A DNA stretch of 64,000 bases, from the NCBI GenBank assembly GCA_022376925.1, contig JAIOJX010000003.1, forward strand, positions 40,781,874 to 40,845,873, written 5' to 3'. Of the stretch, positions 22,518 to 33,740 are shown in pieces. The stretch is from Tragulus kanchil (lineage: Eukaryota > Chordata > Mammalia > Artiodactyla > Tragulidae). Every line of letters starts with the position of its first letter. Position 1 is the first letter of the stretch. A model generated the notes under the pieces. The model searched no databases. It was not told the origin of the DNA and worked only from the letters and a program-made list of their open reading frames with translations. Both the position numbers and the translations under genes were made by a program.

Positions 22518-23221
22518 AGTTAAAATTTTGTATTTGAGCCAACAGTTCTCAAATTCTGCCTTGAATCACCTCTGTGATAATGCCAATTGAATTTTTGTTA
22601 CATCTTGTTTAATAGTTAGATTTAGACCCACCTTTAAATCAATCAGCCAGTCTTTGATTTCTGTCCTGCAGCCTCTCTGCCTCAGAATTGGGGTTTACAA
22701 TACTCTTAATACTGATACAGACCAAGGAAACAGTCAGTTTCTTTCTGTCTCTCTCATTCTAAAGTAGATGCTTTGCAGAAAATCTTCCTTTACTTCTAGA
22801 CATTTTATCTTTTTAAGCAACGTTCTTTTTTATTGGCTTTGGAGGAATCTGTAAGGTTACTGTCAGATTTTTTTCTTGGCAGACCTGATGAGCAGTTTGT
22901 CCTTGACCCACTAATCTTTGAGGATTTCCCTGTATTCCTTGATAGGGCTCTCATTCCAGTGTTGGAAAAAGCAGTTAGCTATCTATGTCCCCTGTGACCC
23001 TGTTCCCCTAAACCTCTACCCAGGACTTAATCATTTGAAACCCTGGCCAGTGTTTATCTTGAGCTATGGATAAGGTCTTTAAAATGGTTTTCAAAGGACC
23101 TAGGTTTATTTTCTTTCAGTTGTGTTTTTCCTTTTTAGGAATAATGCCCCATTTTTAAAGAGTTGGCTAGTGACCTGTTATTGCTGTGTTCCCAGTCTGG
23201 AGTGATGGTGCTGTCCTTTTA
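22518..23221. other. No recognised feature
   Basis: Single-copy DNA between a Bov-tA and an L1 3' end. No gene or repeat recognised. Confidence 0.5.
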
Positions 23222-24200
23222 AAACATTTTATTGTTGTACAGATGATTTATGATATTCTGTTAAATTCTCTTATACCAAAAGTGATACCATTATACATAT
23301 AAATGTATATTTTTTTCATATTCTTTTCCATTACAATTTATCACAAGATATCATCTTGTACATGGATCTTTGTTGTTTATCCATCCTATGTATACTAGGT
23401 TGCCTCTGCTAATCCTGACTTCCAACCCTTCTCTCCTCCACCTGTCTCCCCCTTGACAACCACAAGTCTTTTTTCTATGTCTTTGAGCCTGCTTCTGTTT
23501 CATACACAAGTTGGCATGTGTTGCATTTTAGATTTCACATAGAAGTGATGTCAGACGATTCTCTTTCTGACGGACATTGCCTATTATGATAATCTCTTGT
23601 TAGTCTTGGCAGCACTTCCGTGATCTTTGATTTTTCTATTTTAAAGTGAAAACTCTTTGACCGGACACGCAGAGGTTTATACTCATACTACATTTTTCTC
23701 GGTGGTTTCTTTTCATGGTCTTATTGAAAACTCAGGCTGCTATATAAAGAATCCTAAAGGCAGTGCCTGGTAGTTGTCTATCATGTTCTATCATTTCCTG
23801 ATAGTATTTTGTCATTTTCTAAGTTCCACATATATGTGTTAATAAACAGTATTTGTTTTTTTCTTTCTGGCTTACTTCACTCTGTATGGCGGTCTCTAGG
23901 TCTGTCCATGTCTCTGCAAGTGACCTCCCGTCTCCTTTAGAGTCTGCCTTAATCCTTCTGTGTCTGGAGCTCAGAGACCTGTGCTCAGGAGTTGTTCCAT
24001 CTGCTGGTTACCATGAAGAGGTTTCTCCATTTTTGTTTCTTGATTGCTCACATTCTCTTTTCCTAAAATCCCCGAGAGGATCATCATTGCTGGTTTTGAC
24101 TCCTGTAAGGAAGAATCCTAATTGTGTACATCTAGAGGCATCATTCAGAGCTTCTAGGCTGTCAACCCTCATTGAGAAGGCCCCTTCAGGTCACCCTCTG
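23222..24200 (-). mobile_element. L1 3' region, minus strand (duplicated 24438-25340)
   Basis: Contains ttttattgttgtacagatga, tttgttgtttatccatccta, tggtagttgtctatcatgtt and ctggcttacttcactctgta. This is the antisense of a cetartiodactyl L1 3' region, including the 'troublesome' UTR/ORF2 boundary words. The frame at 23853-24215 is noise within it. Pair 9 doubles most of it. Confidence 0.75.
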
Positions 24201-25581
24201 TGGCTGGGGTCCTAAGCCCTGTTGCTCATGTGCTTTCTCCACATCAGTCCTTACACTGCTTTATGGTGTAGAAACTGGGAATTTGCCTTGAGGCAGGTGC
24301 ATGTCATATTGTTCTTTTGGCTGTTTTCTGTGCATCCATTCTTTACCCCATATGATGGAGGACAGTACAACATAAACAATAATAGTACCCTCATTCTTGA
24401 GCCAAGGAGTGAAATGAATACGAATGGATGTAGATGGATATAAATGTATATTTTTTTCATATTCTTTTCCATTACAATTTATCACAAGATATCATCTTGT
24501 ACATGGATCTTTGTTGTTTATCCATCCTATGTATACTAGGTTGCCTCTGCTAATCCTGACTTCCAACCCTTCTCTCCTCCACCTGTCTCCCCCTTGACAA
24601 CCACAAGTCTTTTTTCTATGTCTTTGAGCCTGCTTCTGTTTCATACACAAGTTGGCATGTGTTGCATTTTAGATTTCACATAGAAGTGATGTCAGACGAT
24701 TCTCTTTCTGACGGACATTGCCTATTATGATAATCTCTTGTTAGTCTTGGCAGCACTTCCGTGATCTTTGATTTTTCTATTTTAAAGTGAAAACTCTTTG
24801 ACCGGACACGCAGAGGTTTATACTCATACTACATTTTTCTCGGTGGTTTCTTTTCATGGTCTTATTGAAAACTCAGGCTGCTATATAAAGAATCCTAAAG
24901 GCAGTGCCTGGTAGTTGTCTATCATGTTCTATCATTTCCTGATAGTATTTTGTCATTTTCTAAGTTCCACATATATGTGTTAATAAACAGTATTTGTTTT
25001 TTTCTTTCTGGCTTACTTCACTCTGTATGGCGGTCTCTAGGTCTGTCCATGTCTCTGCAAGTGACCTCCCGTCTCCTTTAGAGTCTGCCTTAATCCTTCT
25101 GTGTCTGGAGCTCAGAGACCTGTGCTCAGGAGTTGTTCCATCTGCTGGTTACCATGAAGAGGTTTCTCCATTTTTGTTTCTTGATTGCTCACATTCTCTT
25201 TTCCTAAAATCCCCGAGAGGATCATCATTGCTGGTTTTGACTCCTGTAAGGAAGAATCCTAATTGTGTACATCTAGAGGCATCATTCAGAGCTTCTAGGC
25301 TGTCAACCCTCATTGAGAAGGCCCCTTCAGGTCACCCTCTGTGGCTGGGGTCCTAAGCCCTGTTGCTCATGTGCTTTCTCCACATCAGTCCTTACACTGC
25401 TTTATGGTGTAGAAACTGGGAATTTGCCTTGAGGCAGGTGCATGTCATATTGTTCTTTTGGCTGTTTTCTGTGCATCCATTCTTTACCCCATATGATGGA
25501 GGACAGTACAACATAAACAATAATAGTACCCTCATTCTTGAGCCAAGGAGTGAAATGAATACGAATGGATGTAGATGGATA
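23297..25581. repeat. Tandem duplication pair 9 (period 1141 bp)
   Basis: Copy 1 is 23297-24440 and copy 2 is 24438-25581, joined through a short shared word (ggata/atata) with no spacer. The segment is mostly minus-strand L1 3' sequence. No substitution was noticed by eye between the copies. Confidence 0.95.
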
Positions 25582-25790
25582 CATATGGGGTCAGGGGATT
25601 TCCATATCATCGTATTGACCTGCATATATCTCTTTCTTTCAGGTTAGGAACTCCTATGAGGTACGTAGGGTCCAGATAAATAACTGCCTTATATACATTA
25701 TAGTAACTGTGGAATAGTTACATGTATATTTATTTTGTATTTGAATATCTCACACTGAAAAATAGTATTTTGAAACATGAACATAATTTA
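24200..25790. other. Remaining part of pair 9 and unrecognised flank
   Basis: Besides the repeated L1 (from 24438) there is unrecognised sequence to 25790. No exon support is seen; short frames on both strands at 24222-24485 recur at 25363-25647 because of the duplication. Confidence 0.45.
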
Positions 25791-26078
25791 CTGTTTTCTA
25801 TTTTAGCATATATATGCTATTATGTAAGTGTGTGAATGTAAACCACATAGACAGTAGTGGGGTGTGTATGTATGGCACCAAGCAGTGTGATACATATGTG
25901 AGGATGTTATAAGTCCAAATTGAATAGTAGTCAAATTGAGGCACATATGTGTATGTGTGTATATGCAAATGAATCAGATGTATGAGCATCGGAGTAGTTT
26001 AATGTATGTGGGTATGTGTATATATGAGTTGCAGACTGGAATAATGTGCCTGTGTCTGAATCAGTCACAGAGTAATAG

Positions 26079-26110
<32 letters not shown>

Positions 26111-26200
26111 TCAAGGGCAGGCTAGCATGATAACTGTGTGTGCATATGTGTGTTTCTATATGATTCGGCTACATAGTAGTATGAGGTATGTGTGAGAGTA
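25790..26200. repeat. Degenerate TG/TATG-rich tract with a (TG)n core
   Basis: A 400-base zone rich in gtgtatg, atatgtg and tgtgtg words with a clean (TG)n core at about 26078-26105. It looks like a decayed simple or minisatellite array, broken by substitutions. No longer unit could be fixed by eye. Confidence 0.6.
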
Positions 26201-26940
26201 GTATATTTGAAAAATATAGGATAAATAAAACTTACGTTGATTCCAAAATGATACCACCTACATGACTTTGTGCAAATCACGTGTTATGTCTAGGCGCCAT
26301 TAATAAAATATAAGATGTTTGCTAGATCTAGCTACAGTCCTTTATGGTTGGAACACTCAATGGTTAGTGCAATCACCATCTGAAACTGCTTAGCCTGCTT
26401 TATCGCTGTGTGAGCTCTTCTCTCTGTAATGACATTTATAACTGACCTTTCTGCGTTCAGAATCACTATTATATCTTTGTTTATTAGCTTCTGTGGGAAA
26501 GAGACATGATAACTCTAATTTCATGATGATTTTTCTGAACTATGCCCAACATGGCCCCTGGGTTTTATAATTAAGGGATTCTAACATGTGTTTGAATGTA
26601 CCAGAAAAAAAGAAAATCCCAAGTTTTCTAAATCCTTGCATTAACATAAAACCTTGCAGTAGTCTGTTTCATTTGGTGAAGGCCACCTAGCTCTGTGATA
26701 CCTAACTAAAGTGACTGGATGAGCAGAAGCCTTGAAGGCAGCATTCGTCTCTGTAGGCAGTACGTAGATAATGCTTGCCACATGCTACCTACTGGGCCTG
26801 TAGTGGTAGAATGAGCACATGATCCTATGATAAAGTGCATTTGAAGAATTCACTGTCGTGTGTGCGCCCTTGTGTTTTTCTGATGATGCCTTTGGGATCT
26901 TTTGGTTGGGGCAGGTGGAGGGGTGTGCCTCCTGGCTGCA
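26200..26940. other. No recognised gene
   Basis: Single-copy sequence left of the 143-bp minisatellite. No exon, RNA or clear transposon identified. Confidence 0.5.
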
Positions 26941-27510
26941 AGGTGGCAAGACGAATTAGAGGCTGCTGGTAACTGTGACAGACAGAGGACTTGAGGGGTA
27001 GTGGGAGTAAGAATGTTCATTCTTTTCTTTCTTTTTGGAGCAAGTTCCTGCACCCCTATAAGAAGAACCATCTTAAATCAGCAAGGTGGCAAGACGGATT
27101 AGAGGCTGCTGGTAACTGTGACAGACAGAGGACTTGAGGGGTAGTGGGAGTAAGAATGTTCGTTCTTTTCTTTCTTTTTGGAGCAAGTTCCTGCACCCCT
27201 ATAAGAAGAACTGTCTTAAATCAGCAAGGTGGCAAGACGGATTAGAGGCTGCTGGTAACTGTGACAGACAGAGGACTTGAGGGGTAGTGGGAGTAAGAAT
27301 GTTCGTTCTTTTCTTTCTTTTTGGAGCAAGTTCCTGCACCCCTATAAGAAGAACTGTCTTAAATCAGCAAGGTGGCAAGACGGATTAGAGGCTGCTGGTA
27401 ACTGTGACAGACAGAGGACTTGAGGGGTAGTGGGAGTAAGAATGTTCGTTCTTTTCTTTCTTTTTGGAGCAAGTTCCTGCACCCCTTTAAGAAGAACCGT
27501 CTTAAATCAG
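26941..27510. repeat. Minisatellite: four tandem copies of a 143-bp unit
   Basis: Units start at 26941, 27084, 27227 and 27370 with the word aggtggcaagacg, an exact 143-base period. Units 2 and 3 look identical. Unit 1 differs (gacgaatt, gttcattc, accatc) and unit 4 differs (cctttaag, accgtc), so the end units have diverged as in a true array. Each unit contains ctgctggtaactgtgacaga and a T/C-rich stretch ending in ggagcaagttcctgc. Its size and copy number set it apart from the 1.1-kb pairs. Confidence 0.93.
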
Positions 27511-28505
27511 TGAACCGCATTATTTCATTAACTCTGTGTCCATAGAGTCATATGGGAGCCTTTCCTCTGGGCATAAATCTTGTGTCCATAGGGCACTGAA
27601 GCAGTTAATCTAAATGCTCTCATTTAGAATCCAAGTGAGTGCGGACCTAGCACTGAGTTATGATGCTGGCAGCTCAGAGGCACTTACTTTTCTCATAGGA
27701 TCTTCTCTCCCTAGCATTTGGTCACTGCAAAGGGAAATAAAAAAGCCTCTCTAAGGGAACATCATCAACATGAAAAGAAAATTTGGTAATCTGATACAAA
27801 AGATCCCTTTTTCCACGGCATGAAATGCCTTGGCGTTTTTTTTTTTTTTTTTCTCTTTTTAATTTCAAAATCTATTTGAACATTCATCATGAAAGCTTGC
27901 TGCGATGGCAGAAAATGCCTTTTAGAGGCCCTTAGTCAGCTTCGGCTGATTAGGTGTAGTGGTAATTAATTCTTACTTTGATACCTTGTCAGCCCTCTTA
28001 TTTGTAGAAAACGATTAAACATGAGAAATAGGGCTTTAAAAATGTGGGTGACGATTAGTTATCGCACATGCTCTTCAGGAAGCTATCTGGCTCTCAAATG
28101 AATGAGAGGAGAACGTGTTATGTAATATAAAGTTGGTTTCCCAAGCAGTTTTGATGTCCTTACATTTGAGCATGAAAACTAGTCGTCTAACCTCTGAATG
28201 TTTCATCTTGCCTATCTGTTATTCGTAGCTGTTTTCATTCAGGCCTCCCGACAGCATTGGGAAATTTTGGTGTTAGGTTTGACGCTCACCTCAGCAAAGA
28301 GACATCTTCCAGAGTCAAAATGAAACTGAATATTCATATCAGGGGGCGCTGGAGAAAGAAACACTGCCTTCCCCTCATGGGCCGAGTGCAGGCGAGTTCC
28401 ACCAACTGGCCTGTTTGTGAGAGCTATAGTGAAGACATCAGGCCCGAGCTATTTTCACGCGCTGACACGGTGCTCCAAGGCAGCTGGAAGCGCTGCACAG
28501 AGGAA
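27511..28505. promoter_or_regulatory. Repeat-poor stretch, candidate conserved non-coding DNA
   Basis: About 1 kb without any recognisable mobile element, unusual for this window. It contains homeodomain-type words (ggtaattaattc near 27960, tcagcttcggctgattagg near 27940). Its right part (28300-28500) is GC-richer. No splice sites or coding frame support a gene; the 98-codon frame at 28257-28553 matches nothing I know. Conservation cannot be judged without other genomes, so this is a candidate only. Confidence 0.25.
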
Positions 28506-28829
28506 GCTCTGAGAGAGAGAGAGGTTTTCAGAAGCAGAAAATTTCCCTGCTGACAGACAGCATCACCATTTCACACTGGCTGGGACTCTGACACCTCCAG
28601 GAAGCATGAGGGCTTGTGTAACAGCCCCAGTAAAGGAGAAAGGGGAACCGTTTCTAACCTTCCCAGGTTATCGGAAGCCATGTCTCTCCATCAAGGTGCC
28701 AGGGTTGTCTGACCCAGCAGGTGGCCCTGGGCAAGGAAGAGGGTGCTGGTGGAAAGCTGGAGATGCAATCTTTTGTATATAGAGAAGCAAAACAGATTTC
28801 TTTTTTAATACGTCTAAACATTTTTAAAT

Positions 28830-29215
28830 TTTAAATTGATTCATTTATTTTAATGGGTGAACAATTCCTTCACAATCCTGTGATGGTGTTTGCCGTACAT
28901 TCACGTGAGTTGGCCATAAGTACACATGTGTCACCCTATCCTGAATCCCCCGCTGACCTCCTTTCTCCACCTTATGCCTCTAGGTTGTCGCAGAGTACCA
29001 GCTTTCTTTATTTTTTTAATTAATTTATTTTGGTTGGATGATAATTACTTTACAGTACTGTGATGGTTTTTGCTGTGTGTCAACATGAAGGTGCCCTGCT
29101 TCTTGCATTGAACTTGCACTGGTCATCTGTTTTACATATGGTCACATGCGTGTTTCAATGCCCTTGTCTCAAATGATCACATCCTTGCCTTTTCCCAGTG
29201 AGTCGAAAAGTCTGT
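28830..29215 (-). mobile_element. Bovine-type L1 3' end with a second L1 fragment inside (duplicate 29955-30345)
   Basis: 28835-29010 reads tgtgatggtgtttgccgtac, ccctatcctgaatcccccgc and ttgtcgcagagtaccagctt. The same element resumes at about 29089 (ggtgccctgcttcttgcatt, ttgaacttgcactggtcatc). The insert 29011-29088 is itself the start of another L1 3' end (ttggatgataattactttac, gtgatggtttttgctgtgtg), so one truncated L1 is embedded in another. Pair 10 doubles the arrangement. Confidence 0.8.
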
Positions 29216-29219
29216 TTTT

Positions 29220-29586
29220 TACACCAAAACAGAATTCTATTTTGTTTCCTTTTTCTTTTCTTTTTTTTTAACTCAGAAAGGTCAGAAATGCACAGCCTGC
29301 CCTTTTTGCTGGCATAGTCCCGTAGGGGATAATGAGCGCAGTAGAGGAAGTGGGACATGCACCGTGTATAATTTATCAGTGTATTGAAGACGGATTGAAT
29401 ACCACGCTGGACAGTAGATGACCACAGAACAGCCCCACCATTGGAGAAAGTACTGTTCATTTTGTATGTCTTAAGCCCTTAAGAAGAAGATTGTTAACAA
29501 GTGATAGCACTTGTAAACAATTTTGGGGGGTATAACCTGAGCAGCATTTTAATTTTCTGATTTTGAACTCTGCCTTTGGGCCCTGT
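29220..29586. other. No recognised feature (duplicate 30345-30714)
   Basis: A T/C-rich run (29250-29275) followed by unrecognised sequence. The 101-codon minus frame at 29155-29460 changes its C-terminus in the second copy because of a 5-base indel, which argues against a coding role. Confidence 0.5.
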
Positions 29587-30714
29587 TTGTGAGAGCTATG
29601 AGACATGCACCTGACCCAGGAGGACCCAAAGGGCTCTGAGAGAGAGAGTTTTAGAAGCAGAAAATTTCCCTGCTGACAGACAGCATCACCATTTCACACT
29701 GGCTGGGACTCTGACACCTCCAGGAAGCATGAGGGCTTGTGTAACAGCCCCAGTAAAGGAGAAAGGGGAACCGTTTCTAACCTTCCCAGGTTATCGGAAG
29801 CCATGTCTCTCCATCAAGGTGCCAGGGTTGTCTGACCCAGCAGGTGGCCCTGGGCAAGGAAGAGGGTGCTGGTGGAAAGCTGGAGATGCAATCTTTTGTA
29901 TATAGAGAAGCAAAACAGATTTCTTTTTTAATACGTCTAAACATTTTTAAATTTTAAATTGATTCATTTATTTTAATGGGTGAACAATTCCTTCACAATC
30001 CTGTGATGGTGTTTGCCGTACATTCACGTGAGTTGGCCATAAGTACACATGTGTCACCCTATCCTGAATCCCCCGCTGACCTCCTTTCTCCACCTTATGC
30101 CTCTAGGTTGTCGCAGAGTACCAGCTTTCTTTATTTTTTTAATTAATTTATTTTGGTTGGATGATAATTACTTTACAGTACTGTGATGGTTTTTGCTGTG
30201 TGTCAACATGAAGGTGCCCTGCTTCTTGCATTGAACTTGCACTGGTCATCTGTTTTACATATGGTCACATGCGTGTTTCAATGCCCTTGTCTCAAATGAT
30301 CACATCCTTGCCTTTTCCCAGTGAGTCGAAAAGTCTGTTTTTTACACCAAAACAGAATTCTATTTTGTTTCCTTTTTCTTTTCTTTTCTTTTTTTTTAAC
30401 TCAGAAAGGTCAGAAATGCACAGCCTGCCCTTTTTGCTGGCATAGTCCCGTAGGGGATAATGAGCGCAGTAGAGGAAGTGGGACATGCACCGTGTATAAT
30501 TTATCAGCGTATTGAAGACGGATTGAATACCACGCTGGACAGTAGATGACCACAGAACAGCCCCACCATTGGAGAAAGTACTGTTCATTTTGTATGTCTT
30601 AAGCCCTTAAGAAGAAGATTGTTAACAAGTGATAGCACTTGTAAACAATTTTGGGGGGTATAACCTGAGCAGCATTTTAATTTTCTGATTTTGAACTCTG
30701 CCTTGTGGGCCCTG

Positions 30715-31870
30715 TGGCTGAAGAACCTTCAGCCAAGCTTAAGTGGCTATTTGATTAAGAGAATCATCTACTGGATGCTGTTTTAACTACTTCCGAAATG
30801 ATCTAAAAGTGTACACAGAGCTTCAGCCCTTCAGAGACTTGAAAAAAGTCCAAGGACCTCAATCAAATGGAGATAAATTTAGAGATAATGAGAGACTAAC
30901 TTTGAGCGTGAGAAATTCGCTGCTTTTCAGCTTCACTGATGCACGTATTTTCAATTCAGAAAGCAAGAGGTCTCTGGTACGCTGTTGCCTACCATAGGAG
31001 TGAATCAAAGCAGTCACTCTTTAGCATGAGTGCACTCAGGGGTCATGGCTGTGCACTCTGCCATGATTCAACCCTGTTGAGCAATGAGACGTCAGAGACA
31101 GGAAGCCGCCTTGTTTATTAGAAGTAGGGTGACCACAGTCTCAGCCAACTGAGGAAGGTTCTGCTGACACTTTCATTCTGAATGGCAAGCCCTGGTGCAA
31201 AAAAAAAAGAAACCCCGGAAAAGCCAAAGTGTTTGGTATAGGTTTTTATATATGACTGAAGAGCTCTTGTTTATTTCTTAATTTTTTTTTAATGAAAAGG
31301 TCACAATCGTTACATTTCTTATTCTGCTAATAGTTAACAGTTTCGCAGGGCTCTCATATAAGTCAAGGATGACAGAGTGCATGGCCTAGATTTCTACAGA
31401 CTTGAAGTCAATGAAACATTTGCTTAGGTGGGTGCTTCCTTCAAGCGATTCCGAAAGTCATGTATTCAGAAATGCACCCATGTTTCAACAGGAAACAATC
31501 ATTATCACCTTAGGATTTCTGGGTTTGGTGGGAGAGGTTGCAGAATGATGCAAAATTGGGGGCATCATTTGGACCATGTTCAGTTACTGATGAAGAAGCT
31601 AAAACCCCTAAAATGTGTTTCTTACCTAAATTCTCATAATCTAAGAGATATTAGTGGAAATTAAATAAATCTAATTGAGGGTTACTTTATGTTCAATATT
31701 AGACTTGCTCTTTGAGGGTAACATTAAGAAAAACTATCCTATGCTTATATTAAATCATATTATAATGTAAAATTCCTGTCTATAATTTCTTCTTTCTCTG
31801 ATACTTAGAAGGCACTTGATCATAAAAATTGGTATAGTTTTTTTTTTTTTTTATTATTGGTACAGTTTTT
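30715..31870. other. No recognised gene (mostly duplicated 32013-32985)
   Basis: No exon or known element. Poly-T/poly-A runs at 31198-31210, 31281-31293 and 31840-31877 vary between copies. Frames at 30939-31121 and 31428-31664 recur through pair 11 but are not recognised. Confidence 0.5.
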
Positions 31871-33116
31871 TTTTTAAGCCAGGCTTGAAATCTGACTTCC
31901 CCTTTATTGTTGAGATCCTGGGCAAGTGACTTATATTTAGGGCCTTAGTTTCCTCATGTGTGAGAAGAACTTAGTAAAAGAGCTTACCTAAAAGGATTGG
32001 GGGTGAAAGAAAAGACTAACTTTGAGCGTGAGAAATTCGCTGCTTTTCAGCTTCACTGATGCACGTATTTTCAATTCAGAAAGCAAGAGGTCTCTGGTAC
32101 GCTGTTGCCTACCATAGGAGTGAATCAAAGCAGTCACTCTTTAGCATGAGTGCACTCAGGGGTCATGGCTGTGCACTCTGCCATGATTCAACCCTGTTGA
32201 GCAATGAGACGTCAGAGACAGGAAGCCGCCTTGTTTATTAGAAGTAGGGTGACCACAGTCTCAGCCAACTGAGGAAGGTTCTGCTGACACTTTCATTCTG
32301 AATGGCAAGCCCTGGTGCAAAAAAAAAAGAAACCCCGGAAAAGCCAAAGTGTTTGGTATAGTTTTTTATATATGACTGAAGAGCTCTTGTTTATTTCTTA
32401 ATTTTTAAATGAAAAGGTCACAATCGTTACATTTCTTATTCTGCTAATAGTTAACAGTTTCGCAGGGCTCTCATATAAGTCAAGGATGACAGAGTGCATG
32501 GCCTAGATTTCTACAGACTTGAAGTCAATGAAACATTTGCTTAGGTGGGTGCTTCCTTCAAGCGATTCCGAAAGTCATGTATTCAGAAATGCACCCATGT
32601 TTCAACAGGAAACAATCATTATCACCTTAGGATTTCTGGGTTTGGTGGGAGAGGTTGCAGAATGATGCAAAATTGGGGGCATCATTTGGACCATGTTCAG
32701 TTACTGATGAAGAAGCTAAAACCCCTAAAATGTGTTTCTTACCTAAATTCTCATAATCTAAGAGATATTAGTGGAAATTAAATAAATCTAATTGAGGGTT
32801 ACTTTATGTTCAATATTAGACTTGCTCTTTGAGGGTAACATTAAGAAAAACTATCCTATGCTTATATTAAATCATATTATAATGTAAAATTCCTGTCTAT
32901 AATTTCTTCTTTCTCTGATACTTAGAAGGCACTTGATCATAAAAATTGGTATAGTTTTTTTTTTTTTTTATTATTGGTACAGTTTTTTTTTTAAGCCAGG
33001 CTTGAAATCTGACTTCCCCTTTATTGTTGAGATCCTGGGCAAGTGACTTATATTTAGGGCCTTAGTTTCCTCATGTGTGAGAAGAACTTAGTAAAAGAGC
33101 TTACCTAAAAGGATTG
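30893..33116. repeat. Tandem duplication pair 11 (period about 1.12 kb)
   Basis: Copy 1 is 30893-31999 and copy 2 is 32013-33116. Copies differ in T-run length after 31280/32400. The MIR relic at the right end is cut off in copy 1 (at 31999) but runs to completion after copy 2 (to about 33190), so the right-hand copy carries the natural flank. Confidence 0.95.
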
Positions 33117-33190
33117 TTGGGAAAGTATGAAAGAAAAGATCTGAAATGTGTTGGTGTGGTACCTGCCATCTACTGAGAGCAAAGTTAGCA
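32990..33190 (-). mobile_element. MIR SINE relic, minus strand (truncated copy at 31875-31999)
   Basis: Word order gatcctgggcaagtgactta, ccttagtttcctcatgtgtg, then a region like 'cctacctcataggattgttg' matches antisense MIR. The copy at 31875-31999 is cut at the join of pair 11, while this one runs to its natural end. Confidence 0.8.
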
Positions 33191-33570
33191 TGACCTGTTT
33201 GGATGATGATAAATGTTATTTTGTTCTACAGTACCTCAAGGCCACTGTTTGAAAGATTCATTTTCATTTCCATCGGAGTATTTGCCTTACCCCTGGTCTA
33301 CATTTGCTCTTACCCCTGTGTACTGGAAAAATAATTTTCTTTCTGGTGGGCTGAAATGAATATTAGGAAAAGAGTTCAAGCAGTTGAAACTTGTCAAAGA
33401 GAAGTCAGTGAATATTTCACCATAGATTATAGAAACACCCCAAGTTCACAATGGCAGGTTTCATTCGAGGTTATTTTATATATTAAGATCTCCTCTTTTT
33501 GGTTTCCACTTCTTATTCTTGACTGTATATGGGTGTGCATTTTTGAATGTGATTTTTGCATCTATTAATA
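33191..33570. other. No recognised feature
   Basis: Single-copy DNA. The 70-codon frame at 33356-33568 is not recognised. Confidence 0.5.
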
Positions 33571-33574
33571 TTAT

Positions 33575-33653
33575 TTAAACAATGATGATAAAGTTATGAG
33601 AGGTATTTCTCTCTGTTTTATGGATGAGAGAACTGAGACTGAGAAACTTGTTT
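33575..33653 (+). mobile_element. MIR fragment, plus strand
   Basis: ctgttttatggatgagagaa followed by ctgagactgagaaacttgtt is the core 'ttttacagatgaggaaactgaggc' of MIR with substitutions. Short and old. It is interrupted to the right by the small retroposed insert at 33670-33724. Confidence 0.6.
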
Positions 33654-33669
33654 AAAAGTGGTTGCATTA

Positions 33670-33724
33670 GTGAACAACAAACCTCTGTAAAATCTTTAAA
33701 ATAAAGAATTAAAAATTAAAAAAA
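33670..33724 (+). mobile_element. Tiny retroposed insert (about 55 bp) with 16-bp target-site duplication
   Basis: The word aaaagtggttgcatta occurs at 33654-33669 and again at 33725-33740. Between them lie 55 bases that include ataaag (polyadenylation-signal-like) and end in an A-rich tail. This is the layout of an extremely 5'-truncated L1-mediated retroposition. The source transcript is not identifiable at this length. Confidence 0.75.
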
Positions 33725-33740
33725 AAAAGTGGTTGCATTA

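Larger units (their letters stand above)
28506..30714. repeat. Tandem duplication pair 10 (period about 1.13 kb)
   Basis: Copy 1 is 28506-29586 and copy 2 is 29633-30714. The spacer (about 29587-29632) is a shortened, error-rich version of the sequence just upstream of copy 1 (28408-28505): it shares gtttgtgagagctat and then loses many bases before rejoining at ctctgagagag. The copies also differ by a 5-base ttttc unit in a T-rich run near 29265/30390 and by one T/C substitution near 29382/30508. Confidence 0.94.

Noticed and set aside
26078..26105. TG run as a biologically special site
   Set aside because: Ordinary dinucleotide microsatellite, common in mammals; noted only within the surrounding TG-rich tract.
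26941..27510. CRISPR-like array
   Set aside because: The units are 143 bases with no alternating repeat/spacer structure, and the genome is mammalian.
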